From an uncultured Bariatricus sp. (GTDB taxonomy: Bacteria > Bacillota > Clostridia > Lachnospirales > Lachnospiraceae), in assembly GCA_934320645.1 (NCBI GenBank), contig CAKRFP010000018.1:1-54346 (forward strand): a DNA stretch of 54,346 nt, given 5' to 3'. Below, one piece after another: positions 23,192 through 31,705 of the stretch. The translations under genes were made by a program, and so were the position numbers. The notes under the pieces were generated by a model, which was not told the DNA's origin, searched no databases, and saw only the letters and a program-made list of their open reading frames with translations. Each line of letters starts with the position of its first letter. Position 1 is the first letter of the stretch.

Positions 23192-24559
23192 TTATGACAC
23201 AACAAACCAAACGATTGTTGCTCCGATAATTCCTACAAGTCCTACAAGTGTCTCCATAACTGTCCATGTCTGTAAATTTGTTTTCTCATCGATTTCAAAT
23301 AATGATTTTGAAAGCCAGAAACCAGAATCATTTACATGGCTGAAAGCTGTTCCACCGGCTGCAATTGCAATTGTAAGTGTTGCAAGCTGAATCTGTGAAA
23401 GTCCTGCTACCTGTGGCATCGCTGCAATAATACCTGCTGCCATAGTCATTGACACCGTAGCTGAACCTACAGAAACTCTGACCGCTACTGCTACAAGGAA
23501 TGCAACCAGTACCATCGGAAGTGGAAGAGATCCTACAAAGTTTCCGAACACTTCACCGATACCAGAGTTCTGAAGAATGAATCTAAGCATTCCTCCACCG
23601 GAGATCAGCAGAATAATATTTCCGCAAGAGTGCAGTGAATTTGTCATTACGGTTGTGATCTCTGTGAGGCTGTAACCTCCCGGAAGACCAAGGAAGAGCA
23701 TTGCACAGATTGTAGATAACAGCAATGCAATTACCGGTGTACCAAGGAATCCCAGAAGACTCTGTGCCGGTTTCATAAACGGTATAATAGAAGAAAGTGT
23801 ATTTAAAATAATAAGGAAAAGTGGAAGAAGGATGATACATACGATCAGCCAGAACTTCGGTTTTTTCCCTGTGCTCTTTTCCTGTGCTTCTTTTTCATTT
23901 TCAAGATAAGAACTCGGAACCGGACAATTAAATTTGTTGCCGGCAAACTTTCCAAATAACGGTCCTGCGATGATCATCGCAGGAACTCCTACAATAATTC
24001 CAAGAATAATAACGTAGCTCAATTCTACATTCAGCATTTCTGCTACAAGTACCGGTCCCGGTGTCGGTGGTACAAATGCATGACCGATTGCAAGACCTGC
24101 AAGTAATGGGATGGAATAGCAAAATACAGATTTTTTTGTCTTACGTGCAATTCCAAACGCTACAGGAATCAGGATCAGAAGACCTGATTCAAAGAATACA
24201 GGCATTCCTACGATAAGTCCTGTAATTCCAAGTGCCCATGGGGCTCTTTTTTCACCAAACACCCGAAGAAGCGTATCAGCGATAACTTCTACACCGCCGG
24301 ATACCTGCAGGATCGCTCCAAACATAGATCCCAGACCGATCAAAATAGCAATGGTCTGTAAGGTGTTTCCAACACCTTCTGCAAGTGTATTGATGATCAT
24401 ATCAAATGGCATTCCTACCGCCAGTGCTATGATAAGTGCCGATGACATAATTGCTATGAACGGCTGAATTTTAACTTTAATAATCAAAAACAACAGTACT
24501 GCAAAACCCAGTAGAGCACCTATGATCAGTCTCTCTGGGGATGCTGTAAATTCACTCAT
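23192..24559 (-). CDS. GntP-family gluconate:H+ symporter
   Basis: This 455-residue integral membrane permease has about 12 hydrophobic segments. It has the GntP-type PPTPGPVLVAEML segment, a long FESGLLILIPVAFG loop and a C-terminal HVNDSGFWLSKSLF motif. Family members import gluconate, ketogluconate or other hydroxy acids with protons. It is the first gene of the operon, so the operon imports an aldonate and degrades it by dehydration, phosphorylation and aldol cleavage. Confidence 0.92.
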   Translation of the reverse strand: MSEFTASPERLIIGALLGFAVLLFLIIKVKIQPFIAIMSSALIIALAVGMPFDMIINTLAEGVGNTLQTIAILIGLGSMFGAILQVSGGVEVIADTLLRVFGEKRAPWALGITGLIVGMPVFFESGLLILIPVAFGIARKTKKSVFCYSIPLLAGLAIGHAFVPPTPGPVLVAEMLNVELSYVIILGIIVGVPAMIIAGPLFGKFAGNKFNCPVPSSYLENEKEAQEKSTGKKPKFWLIVCIILLPLFLIILNTLSSIIPFMKPAQSLLGFLGTPVIALLLSTICAMLFLGLPGGYSLTEITTVMTNSLHSCGNIILLISGGGMLRFILQNSGIGEVFGNFVGSLPLPMVLVAFLVAVAVRVSVGSATVSMTMAAGIIAAMPQVAGLSQIQLATLTIAIAAGGTAFSHVNDSGFWLSKSLFEIDEKTNLQTWTVMETLVGLVGIIGATIVWFVVS

Positions 24560-24628
24560 ATCTTTTCCTCCTAAACTATCCTTTTCATCATCGTTTTCTC
24601 AGTTGGCGCCTCGTTCGAATCTGTCCTC

Positions 24629-24656
24629 ATTATATCAATTCCTTTTTCGCCTTCAA
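24629..24656 (-). promoter_or_regulatory. Promoter of the gntP-dehydratase-kdgK-eda operon
   Basis: Minus-strand TTGAAG (24651-24656), 16 bases, TATAAT (24629-24634), 70 bases before the gntP start. Confidence 0.75.
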
Positions 24657-24679
24657 TACATGTGATGTATTTATTTCAT

Positions 24680-24690
24680 TTTGTTACAAA
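24680..24690. promoter_or_regulatory. Candidate GntR/FadR operator upstream of gntP
   Basis: TTTGTTACAAA is an 11-base palindrome 24 bases upstream of the -35 element. It is of the short symmetrical type FadR-subfamily regulators use. Assignment to the adjacent regulator is inference. Confidence 0.35.
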
Positions 24691-24696
24691 TACAAC

Positions 24697-24734
24697 AAAA
24701 CAGGTGGCATATTCTTCAATAAACCACCTGTTTT
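24697..24734. terminator. Terminator between the regulator gene and gntP
   Basis: AAAACAGGTGG pairs with CCACCTGTTTT around 16 bases. It lies 46 bases after the GntR-type regulator stop on the minus strand; a longer T run is on the plus strand. Confidence 0.75.
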
Positions 24735-24779
24735 TTATATATTTTTCCCATTATTTATCTGAGGACGTTTGTTTTTATT

Positions 24780-25505
24780 TTAAAACATCTGATGTTTTTC
24801 CTTTTTTTCCCTTTCTTCCAGCATCTCGATAATTACTTGTCTGTTATAGGTCAGATGCATGCTCATCGCACATTTTGCACCAACCGCATCCCGGTTTTCA
24901 ATCGCATGTACGATTGCTCTGTGAGTAGTTAAGGTTTCGTTTTTCAAACTGCGGTAAGTGATATTTGCAAAAGTAACAACTGCTGTATTGATAACCGGGA
25001 TCAGTCTTTCCACAACAATGTTATCGCTCAGTCTTGCCAAATAAGAGTGAAATTCAATATCCTTATAAATATGATCGATTCCCTGCTTATATAAGTGTTC
25101 CACTTCTTCACAAATCTGTTTCAACTTCCGGATCTGCTCTTCCGTCGCTTTTCTGCATGCCCAGGTTACAATCTCCGGTTCAATCATCAGACGTACATCA
25201 AACAGATCCAGTGCCAGCCTGTAACGGTCCTCCACATTTCCAAAGCCCAGCACATCATTTTCCATATAACTGGTACTGATGACATAAGTCCCGTCTCCTC
25301 TGCGCACTTCCAGAACACCTCTTGTGACCAGACCTTTTACTGCCTCTCTTACCGTACTTCGTCCAACTCCAAACAATTCCGTCAGTTCGTATTCATTCGG
25401 GATCTTCTCACCGATTTTTACCGGTTTATCCAGAATATATTTCATCAATCGGTCTTCTGTCTGCTGTCCCAGCGTCTGTTTCATTCCATTTTCACCCTTT
25501 TGCAT
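24780..25505 (-). CDS. GntR-family (FadR subfamily) transcriptional regulator
   Basis: This is a 241-residue protein. The ATG at 25505 is chosen because GGAGG lies 7 bases upstream; an in-frame GTG two codons earlier overlaps that site. Winged HTH at about 10-75, including NEYELTELFGVGRSTVREAV. An FCD ligand domain at about 95-225 has the metal-binding Asp/His positions (FDVRLMIEP, EFHSYLA, THRAIVHAI, SMHLTYN). It lies immediately upstream of the gntP operon with its own promoter and terminator. It probably represses that operon until an aldonate or KDG-type effector binds. Confidence 0.88.
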   Translation of the reverse strand: MQKGENGMKQTLGQQTEDRLMKYILDKPVKIGEKIPNEYELTELFGVGRSTVREAVKGLVTRGVLEVRRGDGTYVISTSYMENDVLGFGNVEDRYRLALDLFDVRLMIEPEIVTWACRKATEEQIRKLKQICEEVEHLYKQGIDHIYKDIEFHSYLARLSDNIVVERLIPVINTAVVTFANITYRSLKNETLTTHRAIVHAIENRDAVGAKCAMSMHLTYNRQVIIEMLEEREKKEKHQMF

Positions 25506-25538
25506 CTGCACACCTCCGAAACCTCTTGTTTTTCTAAA

Positions 25539-25567
25539 ATTTTATCATGCAATTTTTCCCATTTCAA
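25539..25567 (-). promoter_or_regulatory. Promoter of the GntR/FadR regulator gene
   Basis: Minus-strand TTGAAA (25562-25567), 17 bases, TAAAAT (25539-25544), 34 bases before the ATG. Confidence 0.7.
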
Positions 25568-25575
25568 CTCTGCAT

Positions 25576-25590
25576 TGCCAGTCTCTGGCA
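25576..25590. promoter_or_regulatory. Candidate autoregulatory operator
   Basis: TGCCAG-TCT-CTGGCA is a 15-base perfect palindrome 9 bases upstream of the regulator's -35. It differs from the palindrome upstream of gntP, so it may bind another factor. Confidence 0.35.
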
Positions 25591-25623
25591 TTTTTGCTAT
25601 ACTGTCGATGTAGTTTTACAACA

Positions 25624-25655
25624 GTGAGTGGCATAATTTGTTTTTTGACACTCAC
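25624..25655. repeat. Imperfect inverted repeat related to 13593-13633
   Basis: GTGAGTGGCA pairs with TGACACTCAC (9 of 10) around 12 bases. The right half continues as ACATCAT, matching 17 of 18 bases of the right arm of the palindrome at 13593-13633. Confidence 0.65.
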
Positions 25656-25699
25656 ATCATTTTTATTAAGTACATTCAAATTTACTACTGGAGGTTATT

Positions 25700-26482
25700 A
25701 TGATCAAATTAATTGCAAGCGATCTGGACGGCACTCTGCTCCACGATTATCAGCAGACTGTTCCGGAAGATATATACGATACCATAAGAGCTCTTCACGA
25801 CAAAGGAATCCTCTTCACAGCCGCCAGCGGACGTCAGTATGCCAATATCCGCAGACTGTTTTCCCCTCTGGGCTTCGATATTCCCTATATCGCAGAAAAT
25901 GGTTCCCTTTGCATTTATAAAGAAGAAGTCCTTGCCACCGGCCTGATTCCATCCGAGACGATCCGCCACATTCTGGACGTACTGATGGAATACCGCAGAA
26001 TCTATCACACCGGTCATTGTATTCTCTCCGTAAAAGATACCTATTACAGTGACTCTGTCGACGAACGCTTTAACAGTTATATGGCAGATGACATGCATAA
26101 CATCGTCACCTATGTGCCGGATCTCTATGCAGTCAAAGAACCGATTATCAAAGCTGCTATCTGTGATTTTAACGGTACCCAAAATCTGGCACCATTCTTC
26201 CAGGAACGCATCGGAAATGAAATCAGTGTCGTAACCTCTGCCGATCACTGGATCGACTTCATCGCACCAAACGCAAACAAAGGAAGTGCACTAAAAGTAC
26301 TCATGAAAAAATTCGGGATAAAAAAAGAAGAATGCATCTGCTTCGGAGATCAGCAAAATGATATCGAAATGCTGAAGGCTGCGGGAACAGCGTATGTCAT
26401 GGCAACCGGCCACCCTCTCGCCAAGAAGGCGGCGGATTACGTTGTGGAATCACCTTTGCCGGTGATGCAGGGGTTGTTGTAG
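25700..26482 (+). CDS. Cof-type HAD-IIB phosphatase
   Basis: This 260-residue HAD phosphatase of the Cof/YidA type has motif I SDLDGTLL at 7-14 with nucleophile D8. It has a C2-type cap domain in the middle, and motif IV FGDQQNDIEML near the C-terminus. It acts on sugar phosphates or related small phospho-compounds; the substrate cannot be read from the sequence. It starts behind CTGGAGG and is divergent from the GntR/FadR regulator. It is not part of the gluconate operon. Confidence 0.88.
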   Translation: MIKLIASDLDGTLLHDYQQTVPEDIYDTIRALHDKGILFTAASGRQYANIRRLFSPLGFDIPYIAENGSLCIYKEEVLATGLIPSETIRHILDVLMEYRRIYHTGHCILSVKDTYYSDSVDERFNSYMADDMHNIVTYVPDLYAVKEPIIKAAICDFNGTQNLAPFFQERIGNEISVVTSADHWIDFIAPNANKGSALKVLMKKFGIKKEECICFGDQQNDIEMLKAAGTAYVMATGHPLAKKAADYVVESPLPVMQGLL

Positions 26483-26497
26483 GTTGAAATGGGGGAC

Positions 26498-26698
26498 GCT
26501 CCATATAAAGAATTGGACTGGTAACTGTTTCGGAATATAAGAAGCTCTAAGACCACAGAAATTTATTAAAAACATTCTGAAAAATCCATAACTCGCTTCG
26601 CTCAGACAGATGGATTTTTCAGAATAACATAAATTTCTGTAATCTAAGAGCTTCTAATATTCTTCCAAATGTTACCAGTCCAATTCTTTATATGGAGC
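26498..26698. repeat. Long imperfect palindrome, element 2 (about 200 bases)
   Basis: Arms of about 90 bases begin GCTCCATATAAAGAATTGGA and end with its complement. They pair with few mismatches, including AAGCTCT/AGAGCTT and TTCTGAAAAATCCAT/ATGGATTTTTCAGAA. The loop, near 26594-26613, contains CTCGCTTCGCTC. The element is preceded by GGGGGAC and followed by TGTTTTTTCAAGACA and TGAATGAT, the same borders as element 1. It starts 15 bases after the HAD gene. The rest of the gap to 26843 is GC-richer with a small GGCTGC/GCAGCC hairpin near 26793 and no gene. Confidence 0.9.
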
Positions 26699-26843
26699 TG
26701 TTTTTTCAAGACAGACAACTCCTGAATGATGGAGGGGCGGTGACTCCAGAACATAATGGAAAAGTGCGCCTGTAACCCGAGGAGCGCTGGACGGCTGCGG
26801 AGCAGCCTGCAGCTAAATAATTTTTTGAAACGAACAGCGCAGC

Positions 26844-27710
26844 TTATACAGCTTCCCCTATGCGTTCTCCCATCTTCACAATGGTTTCTGCTCCCTGCAG
26901 CGTGTTCTGGATCAGGTCACTGTCTGGCAAGACTTTATCTGGTTCCAGGAGCAGCACAACCGTTGAACCTCCGAATTCAAATCTTCCTTTTTCTTCGCCG
27001 CGTTTTACCTGGCAGCGTTCTTTTTTATAATTCCGGATCTTTCCGACCATCAGTGCACCGACTTCCATCATCAGGACGGTGCCGAGTTTTTCATTTTTTA
27101 CAAGACAGTATTCTCTGCTGTTCATTTTGTAGATCGGGCAGATATCATTTGCAATCGGATTTACAGTGTGAAAAATTCCCGGAATCCTTCTCTGATAGGT
27201 CTTTTCTCCATCCGCCACGTAGCAGTATCTGTGGTAATCGTCTACTGTAAGACGGATCACTACCGCCCAGCCTCCCATATAATGTCTGGCAAGCTTTGCA
27301 TCGCGAATGAGGCTGTGGGTTGTATATGGTGTATGTTTAATGAAGAATCGTCCGTTTTCGTGAATTGGATAGACACTCACTTTCCCATCACATGGACTGA
27401 TCAGTACGGTATCTTCCCTGTTAACCGGGCGTTCCTCAGCTTTTATTTTTCTGGTAAAGAAATCATTATAGGAATCAAATTTCTGTTTTTCATATTTGTT
27501 CAGATCGATCCCGTGGGTTCTGGCAAATAGTCCGGCAAAAACAGCGGATACTTTTGTATTCAACAGCTTCCCACCCAGTCTGGATACTGCCGGTAAAAGA
27601 AGCGGGCGCATCAGTACTCTGGTTGCTGTATGGGTATACACAAATTTTAAAAACTTATCCTGACTGGTTGTCTTTTTTATCCGATGACCTTCTCTGTCCA
27701 TGTAATACAT
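26844..27710 (-). CDS. psd: Phosphatidylserine decarboxylase proenzyme
   Basis: This 288-residue membrane-associated, pyruvoyl-dependent enzyme converts phosphatidylserine to phosphatidylethanolamine. The self-cleavage site is GGST at 247-250, cleaving G248-S249 so that Ser becomes the pyruvoyl group of the small alpha chain. D109 in SPCDGK and H160 in DDYHRY fit the protease-like triad of Psd. It follows pssA by 95 bases on the same strand; AGGAGG precedes the ATG. Confidence 0.93.
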   Translation of the reverse strand: MYYMDREGHRIKKTTSQDKFLKFVYTHTATRVLMRPLLLPAVSRLGGKLLNTKVSAVFAGLFARTHGIDLNKYEKQKFDSYNDFFTRKIKAEERPVNREDTVLISPCDGKVSVYPIHENGRFFIKHTPYTTHSLIRDAKLARHYMGGWAVVIRLTVDDYHRYCYVADGEKTYQRRIPGIFHTVNPIANDICPIYKMNSREYCLVKNEKLGTVLMMEVGALMVGKIRNYKKERCQVKRGEEKGRFEFGGSTVVLLLEPDKVLPDSDLIQNTLQGAETIVKMGERIGEAV

Positions 27711-27805
27711 TTTCTACCTCCTGTCCGCCTTATCCATGCCTGATAATGTAGCTGTCAGGCAGATCTCTGCCCTTCACTTTGCTGCCTGCTCATAACCTGG
27801 TTTCA

Positions 27806-28447
27806 TTACATCATGCTCATATAGCGCATATAGTGCCGAACCAGAATAGCGATCACTGCCATTGCCACAACAGCTACAATCGTACCCATGGTCACATTTT
27901 TCGGCTTTTTCAGTTTGAAATTTGTGATAAACAAAATGCCGACCACCAGCATGACCACATGAAGCGCAAGCATAAATTCACAACCTAAAAATGGTTTTAA
28001 TACAACCACGATCGGAAGTGCGATCGCCATCGAAGTGATCGGAAGTCCCTGATAACATTCTCTTTTTTCTGAAGTTTCTTCCTGCCTATGCTCCTCCATA
28101 ACATTAAACCATGCAAGACGAATCAGGCCGGCAAGTACATAGAACATCAGAATTGCAACGCCTACAATACCACGCATTCCAAAACAATAGCACAAAACCG
28201 CAGGTGCAACTCCAAAACAGACGATATCACTCAGAGAATCAATCTGAATTCCAAAACGCTTCTCATCTTCTGTTCTGTTTTTCTTTGTTCTTGCAATCTT
28301 TCCATCAAACATATCGCAAAGGCCGGAAATTGCAAGACACATCACACCAAGATGCAAATGTCCATTTACAGCAAACATCATCCCACCAATCGAAATCATC
28401 AAACTGATATATGTAAGTACCACCGTATAATCATAAACCCCTAACAT
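27806..28447 (-). CDS. pssA: CDP-diacylglycerol-serine O-phosphatidyltransferase
   Basis: This 213-residue integral membrane enzyme makes phosphatidylserine from CDP-diacylglycerol and serine. The CDP-alcohol phosphotransferase motif is at 48-74: D48-G49, A52-R53, G66, D70 and D74. About six hydrophobic helices are present. The substrate serine is assigned by adjacency to psd. Its start overlaps the upstream flippase-like gene by 7 bases. Confidence 0.92.
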   Translation of the reverse strand: MLGVYDYTVVLTYISLMISIGGMMFAVNGHLHLGVMCLAISGLCDMFDGKIARTKKNRTEDEKRFGIQIDSLSDIVCFGVAPAVLCYCFGMRGIVGVAILMFYVLAGLIRLAWFNVMEEHRQEETSEKRECYQGLPITSMAIALPIVVVLKPFLGCEFMLALHVVMLVVGILFITNFKLKKPKNVTMGTIVAVVAMAVIAILVRHYMRYMSMM

Positions 28448-29478
28448 TTTATCTCCCTCTTCTTTCTTCCTATCGTAAAATTCGCCACAATCGTAAGTAT
28501 AGCACTTAATCCTAATTCTGTATAATACCCAAGCCCTCTGCTGAGGATCATCCCAGGTAGAAGCAGATGGCTTCTGAATACCGGAATAAAGATCATGGTA
28601 AACAGTTTTTCACTGATTCCCATACCTCCCGGAAGTGGAAGCATATCCACAGACACTGCAATAACTGCCTGCAGTGTAATGACCACAATTGCCTTTGCAC
28701 CACTAAGTCCAAACGCCTTATAAACAAACCACGTTGCTGTAAACAGCGCAAACCTCTGGAACATAGTAATCGCAAATACATTCACGATCACCTGCTTGTG
28801 TTCCTTCAGAAAAACTGCTGTATCCCGGTACTGATCCATTGATGCATTCAGCTTTTCAATACGCGCCTCCTTATGGTGTAGAAAGTGCAGCTTTTCAAGC
28901 AGTGCCATTCCTTTGACCAGAATTTCTCTTGCAAGCCGCGGATGGAACACCAGCACCAGCATCGCTGTCACGCAAAAAACATTCAGAGCTGTCCCCAGAT
29001 AAAAAATATGCCGGATACTCCAGAGATATTTATGGATAAATCCCTGTCCGAACAGTACCAGCCACAATCCGACAACCACCAGTACCAGTTTATAAGTGAT
29101 CGTAACGATCATCAGCACCAGCGTCGAAACCGGTATTGGTATCTTTTCTTTTTTCATATAATAAATCTGTGCCGGCTGTCCTCCAGATGCCGAAGGTGTG
29201 ATACAGCTGAAGAAGAATCCAACCGATGAAAACAGAAAACATGTCCATTTTTTCAGCCGGATTTTCAGTGTCCGCATCATATAATAGATAATGATCGATT
29301 CTCCCCAGATAAAAACCACAACACAGATCACTCCCGGAATCAGCCATAATACATTGACCTGTTCCAGGATCTTCACAATCTCACCAATATCTTCCCCATG
29401 AAATACGCCATACATTGTACCGGCAAATACCACCAGCAAAAATATGACATTGAAGATCGTCTTCCTTTTATTTTCCAT
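28441..29478 (-). CDS. LPG_synthase_TM/UPF0104 flippase-like membrane protein
   Basis: This 345-residue protein has about eight membrane helices and the fold of the MprF flippase domain/YbhN family (UPF0104). It includes SSVGFFFSCITPSASGGQPAQIYYM and the PLPGGMGISE segment near the end. It lacks the soluble aminoacyltransferase domain of MprF. Family members move lipids across the membrane. Its place between a PAP2 phosphatase and pssA-psd suggests handling of newly made phosphatidylserine, phosphatidylethanolamine or a glycolipid. The lipid substrate is inference. Confidence 0.85.
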   Translation of the reverse strand: MENKRKTIFNVIFLLVVFAGTMYGVFHGEDIGEIVKILEQVNVLWLIPGVICVVVFIWGESIIIYYMMRTLKIRLKKWTCFLFSSVGFFFSCITPSASGGQPAQIYYMKKEKIPIPVSTLVLMIVTITYKLVLVVVGLWLVLFGQGFIHKYLWSIRHIFYLGTALNVFCVTAMLVLVFHPRLAREILVKGMALLEKLHFLHHKEARIEKLNASMDQYRDTAVFLKEHKQVIVNVFAITMFQRFALFTATWFVYKAFGLSGAKAIVVITLQAVIAVSVDMLPLPGGMGISEKLFTMIFIPVFRSHLLLPGMILSRGLGYYTELGLSAILTIVANFTIGRKKREIKC

Positions 29479-30145
29479 CTCTCCTCATTCCTATCCGGTT
29501 TCCAAGTTTATTTGCTATTTTTTCTGTCAGACGTCGATAAATCTGCCATCCATTTGTCCGTCTGCTGATCTGCCAGGTTACTTCTGCAAGAAGAATTCCT
29601 GCTGCTGCATCCTGCCATACATGCTGCCTAAGCGCCAGTGTCGATATCACGACCAGTACCGTCATCAGGACAGAAAAAGCTTTATACCAGTTGGAAATCT
29701 TCCGGTTCTTCCTGACCGCAATACAGCTGAACCAGCTTGCCATGCAGTGAATGGACGGAAACAAGTTGATTGGCTTATCAACTGTATACAGAAACCGTAC
29801 TGCCTGCGTCCAGATATCCGTCCCTGTCAGAACCGGCCTCGTATTCGTGGTCGGATAAAAAATAAAGCACAGCATACATACCAGCCGCGCATAAAAATCC
29901 GCAGTAAAAAACTGGTATTTCACCTTCTCCTCCCGCATCGATGCCATGAAATAGTTCACTACCCAGAAAAGATAACACCCAAAATAAATAATAATAAACT
30001 GTGGCATAAAAGGAATCACTTCATCCGCCGGACCAGAAAGATTATGAGTCTTGATTCCCGTCCGTAATAGCGGCACTCCCCAATATACCACAGCATTCAT
30101 ACAAAATGTAATAATAAGTGGAATTATAGTTTTTATTTTCTTCAT
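29468..30145 (-). CDS. PAP2-family (inositolphosphotransferase-like) membrane phosphatase
   Basis: About 225 residues if the ATG at 30145 (MKKIKTIIPL) is used. In-frame alternatives are ATG at 30163 and TTG at 30193; none has a clear ribosome site. Six hydrophobic helices; PAP2 motifs C2 PSIHCMAS and C3 RQHVWQDAAAG, of the PAP2_3/Aur1-like type with HC rather than GH. It could dephosphorylate a lipid phosphate or transfer a head group. It is first in the PAP2-flippase-pssA-psd operon. Ends overlap the flippase-like gene by 11 bases. Confidence 0.82.
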   Translation of the reverse strand: MKKIKTIIPLIITFCMNAVVYWGVPLLRTGIKTHNLSGPADEVIPFMPQFIIIYFGCYLFWVVNYFMASMREEKVKYQFFTADFYARLVCMLCFIFYPTTNTRPVLTGTDIWTQAVRFLYTVDKPINLFPSIHCMASWFSCIAVRKNRKISNWYKAFSVLMTVLVVISTLALRQHVWQDAAAGILLAEVTWQISRRTNGWQIYRRLTEKIANKLGNRIGMRRDGK

Positions 30146-30199
30146 ACAATCTATACTATACATAAATAAAAAAATAGCAATAGTCTTTCGCAATTCTTA

Positions 30200-30243
30200 A
30201 AGAAAAAAGTTCTGTCTCTTAAGAAAACAGAACTTTTTTCTTT
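30200..30243. terminator. Bidirectional-type terminator of the amino-acid ABC operon
   Basis: AAAAAAGTTCTGT pairs with ACAGAACTTTTTTC around 11 bases, with T runs on both strands. It begins 16 bases after the ATPase gene stop on the minus strand. Confidence 0.85.
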
Positions 30244-30258
30244 TATATTTCTTTATTT

Positions 30259-31002
30259 TTACAGAACCTTTGACAGGAATTCCTTTAAACGCTCATCCTT
30301 AGGATTTGCAAAGAACTCTTCCGGAGTTCCCTGCTCTTTTACTCTTCCTTCATCTACAAACATGACACGGTCAGCAACCTCTCTTGCAAATCCCATTTCA
30401 TGTGTAACAACAACCATGGTCATGCCTTCCTGGGCAAGCTGTTTCATCAGCTCCAGAACCTCTCCAACCATCTCCGGGTCCAGTGCGGATGTCGGCTCAT
30501 CAAAGAGCATTACATCCGGGTTCATGGCAAGGGAACGCACGATCGCGATCCGCTGCTTCTGTCCACCGGAAAGCTGTGACGGATAAGAATCTGCCTTCTC
30601 TTCCAGTCCAACCCTCTTAAGAAGTACTCTTGCTTCTTTTTCTGCCTCTGCTTTATCCTTTTTCAGGAGCTTGATCGGAGCCAGTGTGATATTTTCAAGA
30701 ATCGTCTTATGTGGGAAAAGATTAAAGTGCTGGAACACCATTCCCATCTTCTGACGATGTTTGTCGATATCTACCTTTGCATCTGTAATATCCACACCTT
30801 CAAAATAAATATGACCTCCGGTCGGCACCTCCAGAAGGTTCAGGGAACGGAGGAATGTAGATTTTCCAGATCCTGACGGTCCGATGATTACCACAACTTC
30901 TCCTTTGTGGATCTCTTCTGTAATTCCATTCAGTGCATGAAAATCGCCAAATGCTTTCTGCAGATTTTCTACACGGATCAATACATCTCCATTAGTGGTC
31001 AC
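30259..31002 (-). CDS. Polar amino-acid ABC transporter ATPase (GlnQ type)
   Basis: This 247-residue ABC ATPase has Walker A GPSGSGKST, signature LSGGQKQR, Walker B MLFDEPTSALD and the VTHEMGFAREVADRV switch region typical of the polar amino-acid family. It energises uptake through the adjacent permease. Its start overlaps the permease gene by 11 bases. Which amino acid is carried cannot be told from the ATPase. Confidence 0.93.
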   Translation of the reverse strand: MTTNGDVLIRVENLQKAFGDFHALNGITEEIHKGEVVVIIGPSGSGKSTFLRSLNLLEVPTGGHIYFEGVDITDAKVDIDKHRQKMGMVFQHFNLFPHKTILENITLAPIKLLKKDKAEAEKEARVLLKRVGLEEKADSYPSQLSGGQKQRIAIVRSLAMNPDVMLFDEPTSALDPEMVGEVLELMKQLAQEGMTMVVVTHEMGFAREVADRVMFVDEGRVKEQGTPEEFFANPKDERLKEFLSKVL

Positions 31003-31681
31003 TGTTCCTTAACCTCCTTTCCAGCATACTTACCAGTTTACTGAAGATCATAACCATAACCAGGTAAATGATCGCAACTGCCATCAGCGGCATAAACGCA
31101 TCATAGGTTCTGCTTCGGATGATATCTCCACCCTTTGTCAGATCCTGAAGGGCAATATATCCGGCAACAGAAGTCTCTTTTAAGAGAACGATAAATTCGT
31201 TTCCAAGTGCCGGAAGGACATTTTTAAATGCCTGCGGCATGATAATATAGATCATCGTCTGACGATAATTAAATCCAAGGCTTCGTCCTGCCTCAAACTG
31301 TCCGTTATCAACTGCCATAATACCGGAACGGAAAATCTCAGCAACATAAGCACTGGAGTTCATACCAAATGCCAGAATCGCTACGATTGTCTTACTGACA
31401 TCAACACTTGCAAAAATTACAAAGTAAATGATAAGCAGCTGTACAACAACCGGTGTACCACGGATGACCGTAATGTAAATCTGGCAGATCAGATTCAGGA
31501 TCTTCAGCTTGCCGGTCTTATCGTATGTGGAACGGACAATTGCCAGAAGGAATCCGAGAACTACACCGATCAGGACAGCACAAAAGGTTACAATTAATGT
31601 AACCTTAAGTCCGTCTGCAATGTAGTGCCATCTGTCATCTTTTATAAAATTCATTATAAATCTTGCTTTAAAATCACTCAT
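30992..31681 (-). CDS. Polar amino-acid ABC transporter permease (HisM/GlnP type)
   Basis: This 229-residue permease has about five membrane helices. It has the HEQQ-family motifs (VVQLLIIYFVIF, AYVAEIFRSGI, GRSLGFNYRQTMIYIIMPQAFKNVLPALGNEFIVLLKETS), including the EAA loop that contacts the ATPase. It is a single permease and probably acts as a homodimer. Gene order is binding protein, permease, ATPase. Confidence 0.92.
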   Translation of the reverse strand: MSDFKARFIMNFIKDDRWHYIADGLKVTLIVTFCAVLIGVVLGFLLAIVRSTYDKTGKLKILNLICQIYITVIRGTPVVVQLLIIYFVIFASVDVSKTIVAILAFGMNSSAYVAEIFRSGIMAVDNGQFEAGRSLGFNYRQTMIYIIMPQAFKNVLPALGNEFIVLLKETSVAGYIALQDLTKGGDIIRSRTYDAFMPLMAVAIIYLVMVMIFSKLVSMLERRLRNSDH

Positions 31682-31705
31682 AAGACACCACCAGTCTGTA
31701 CCCGA

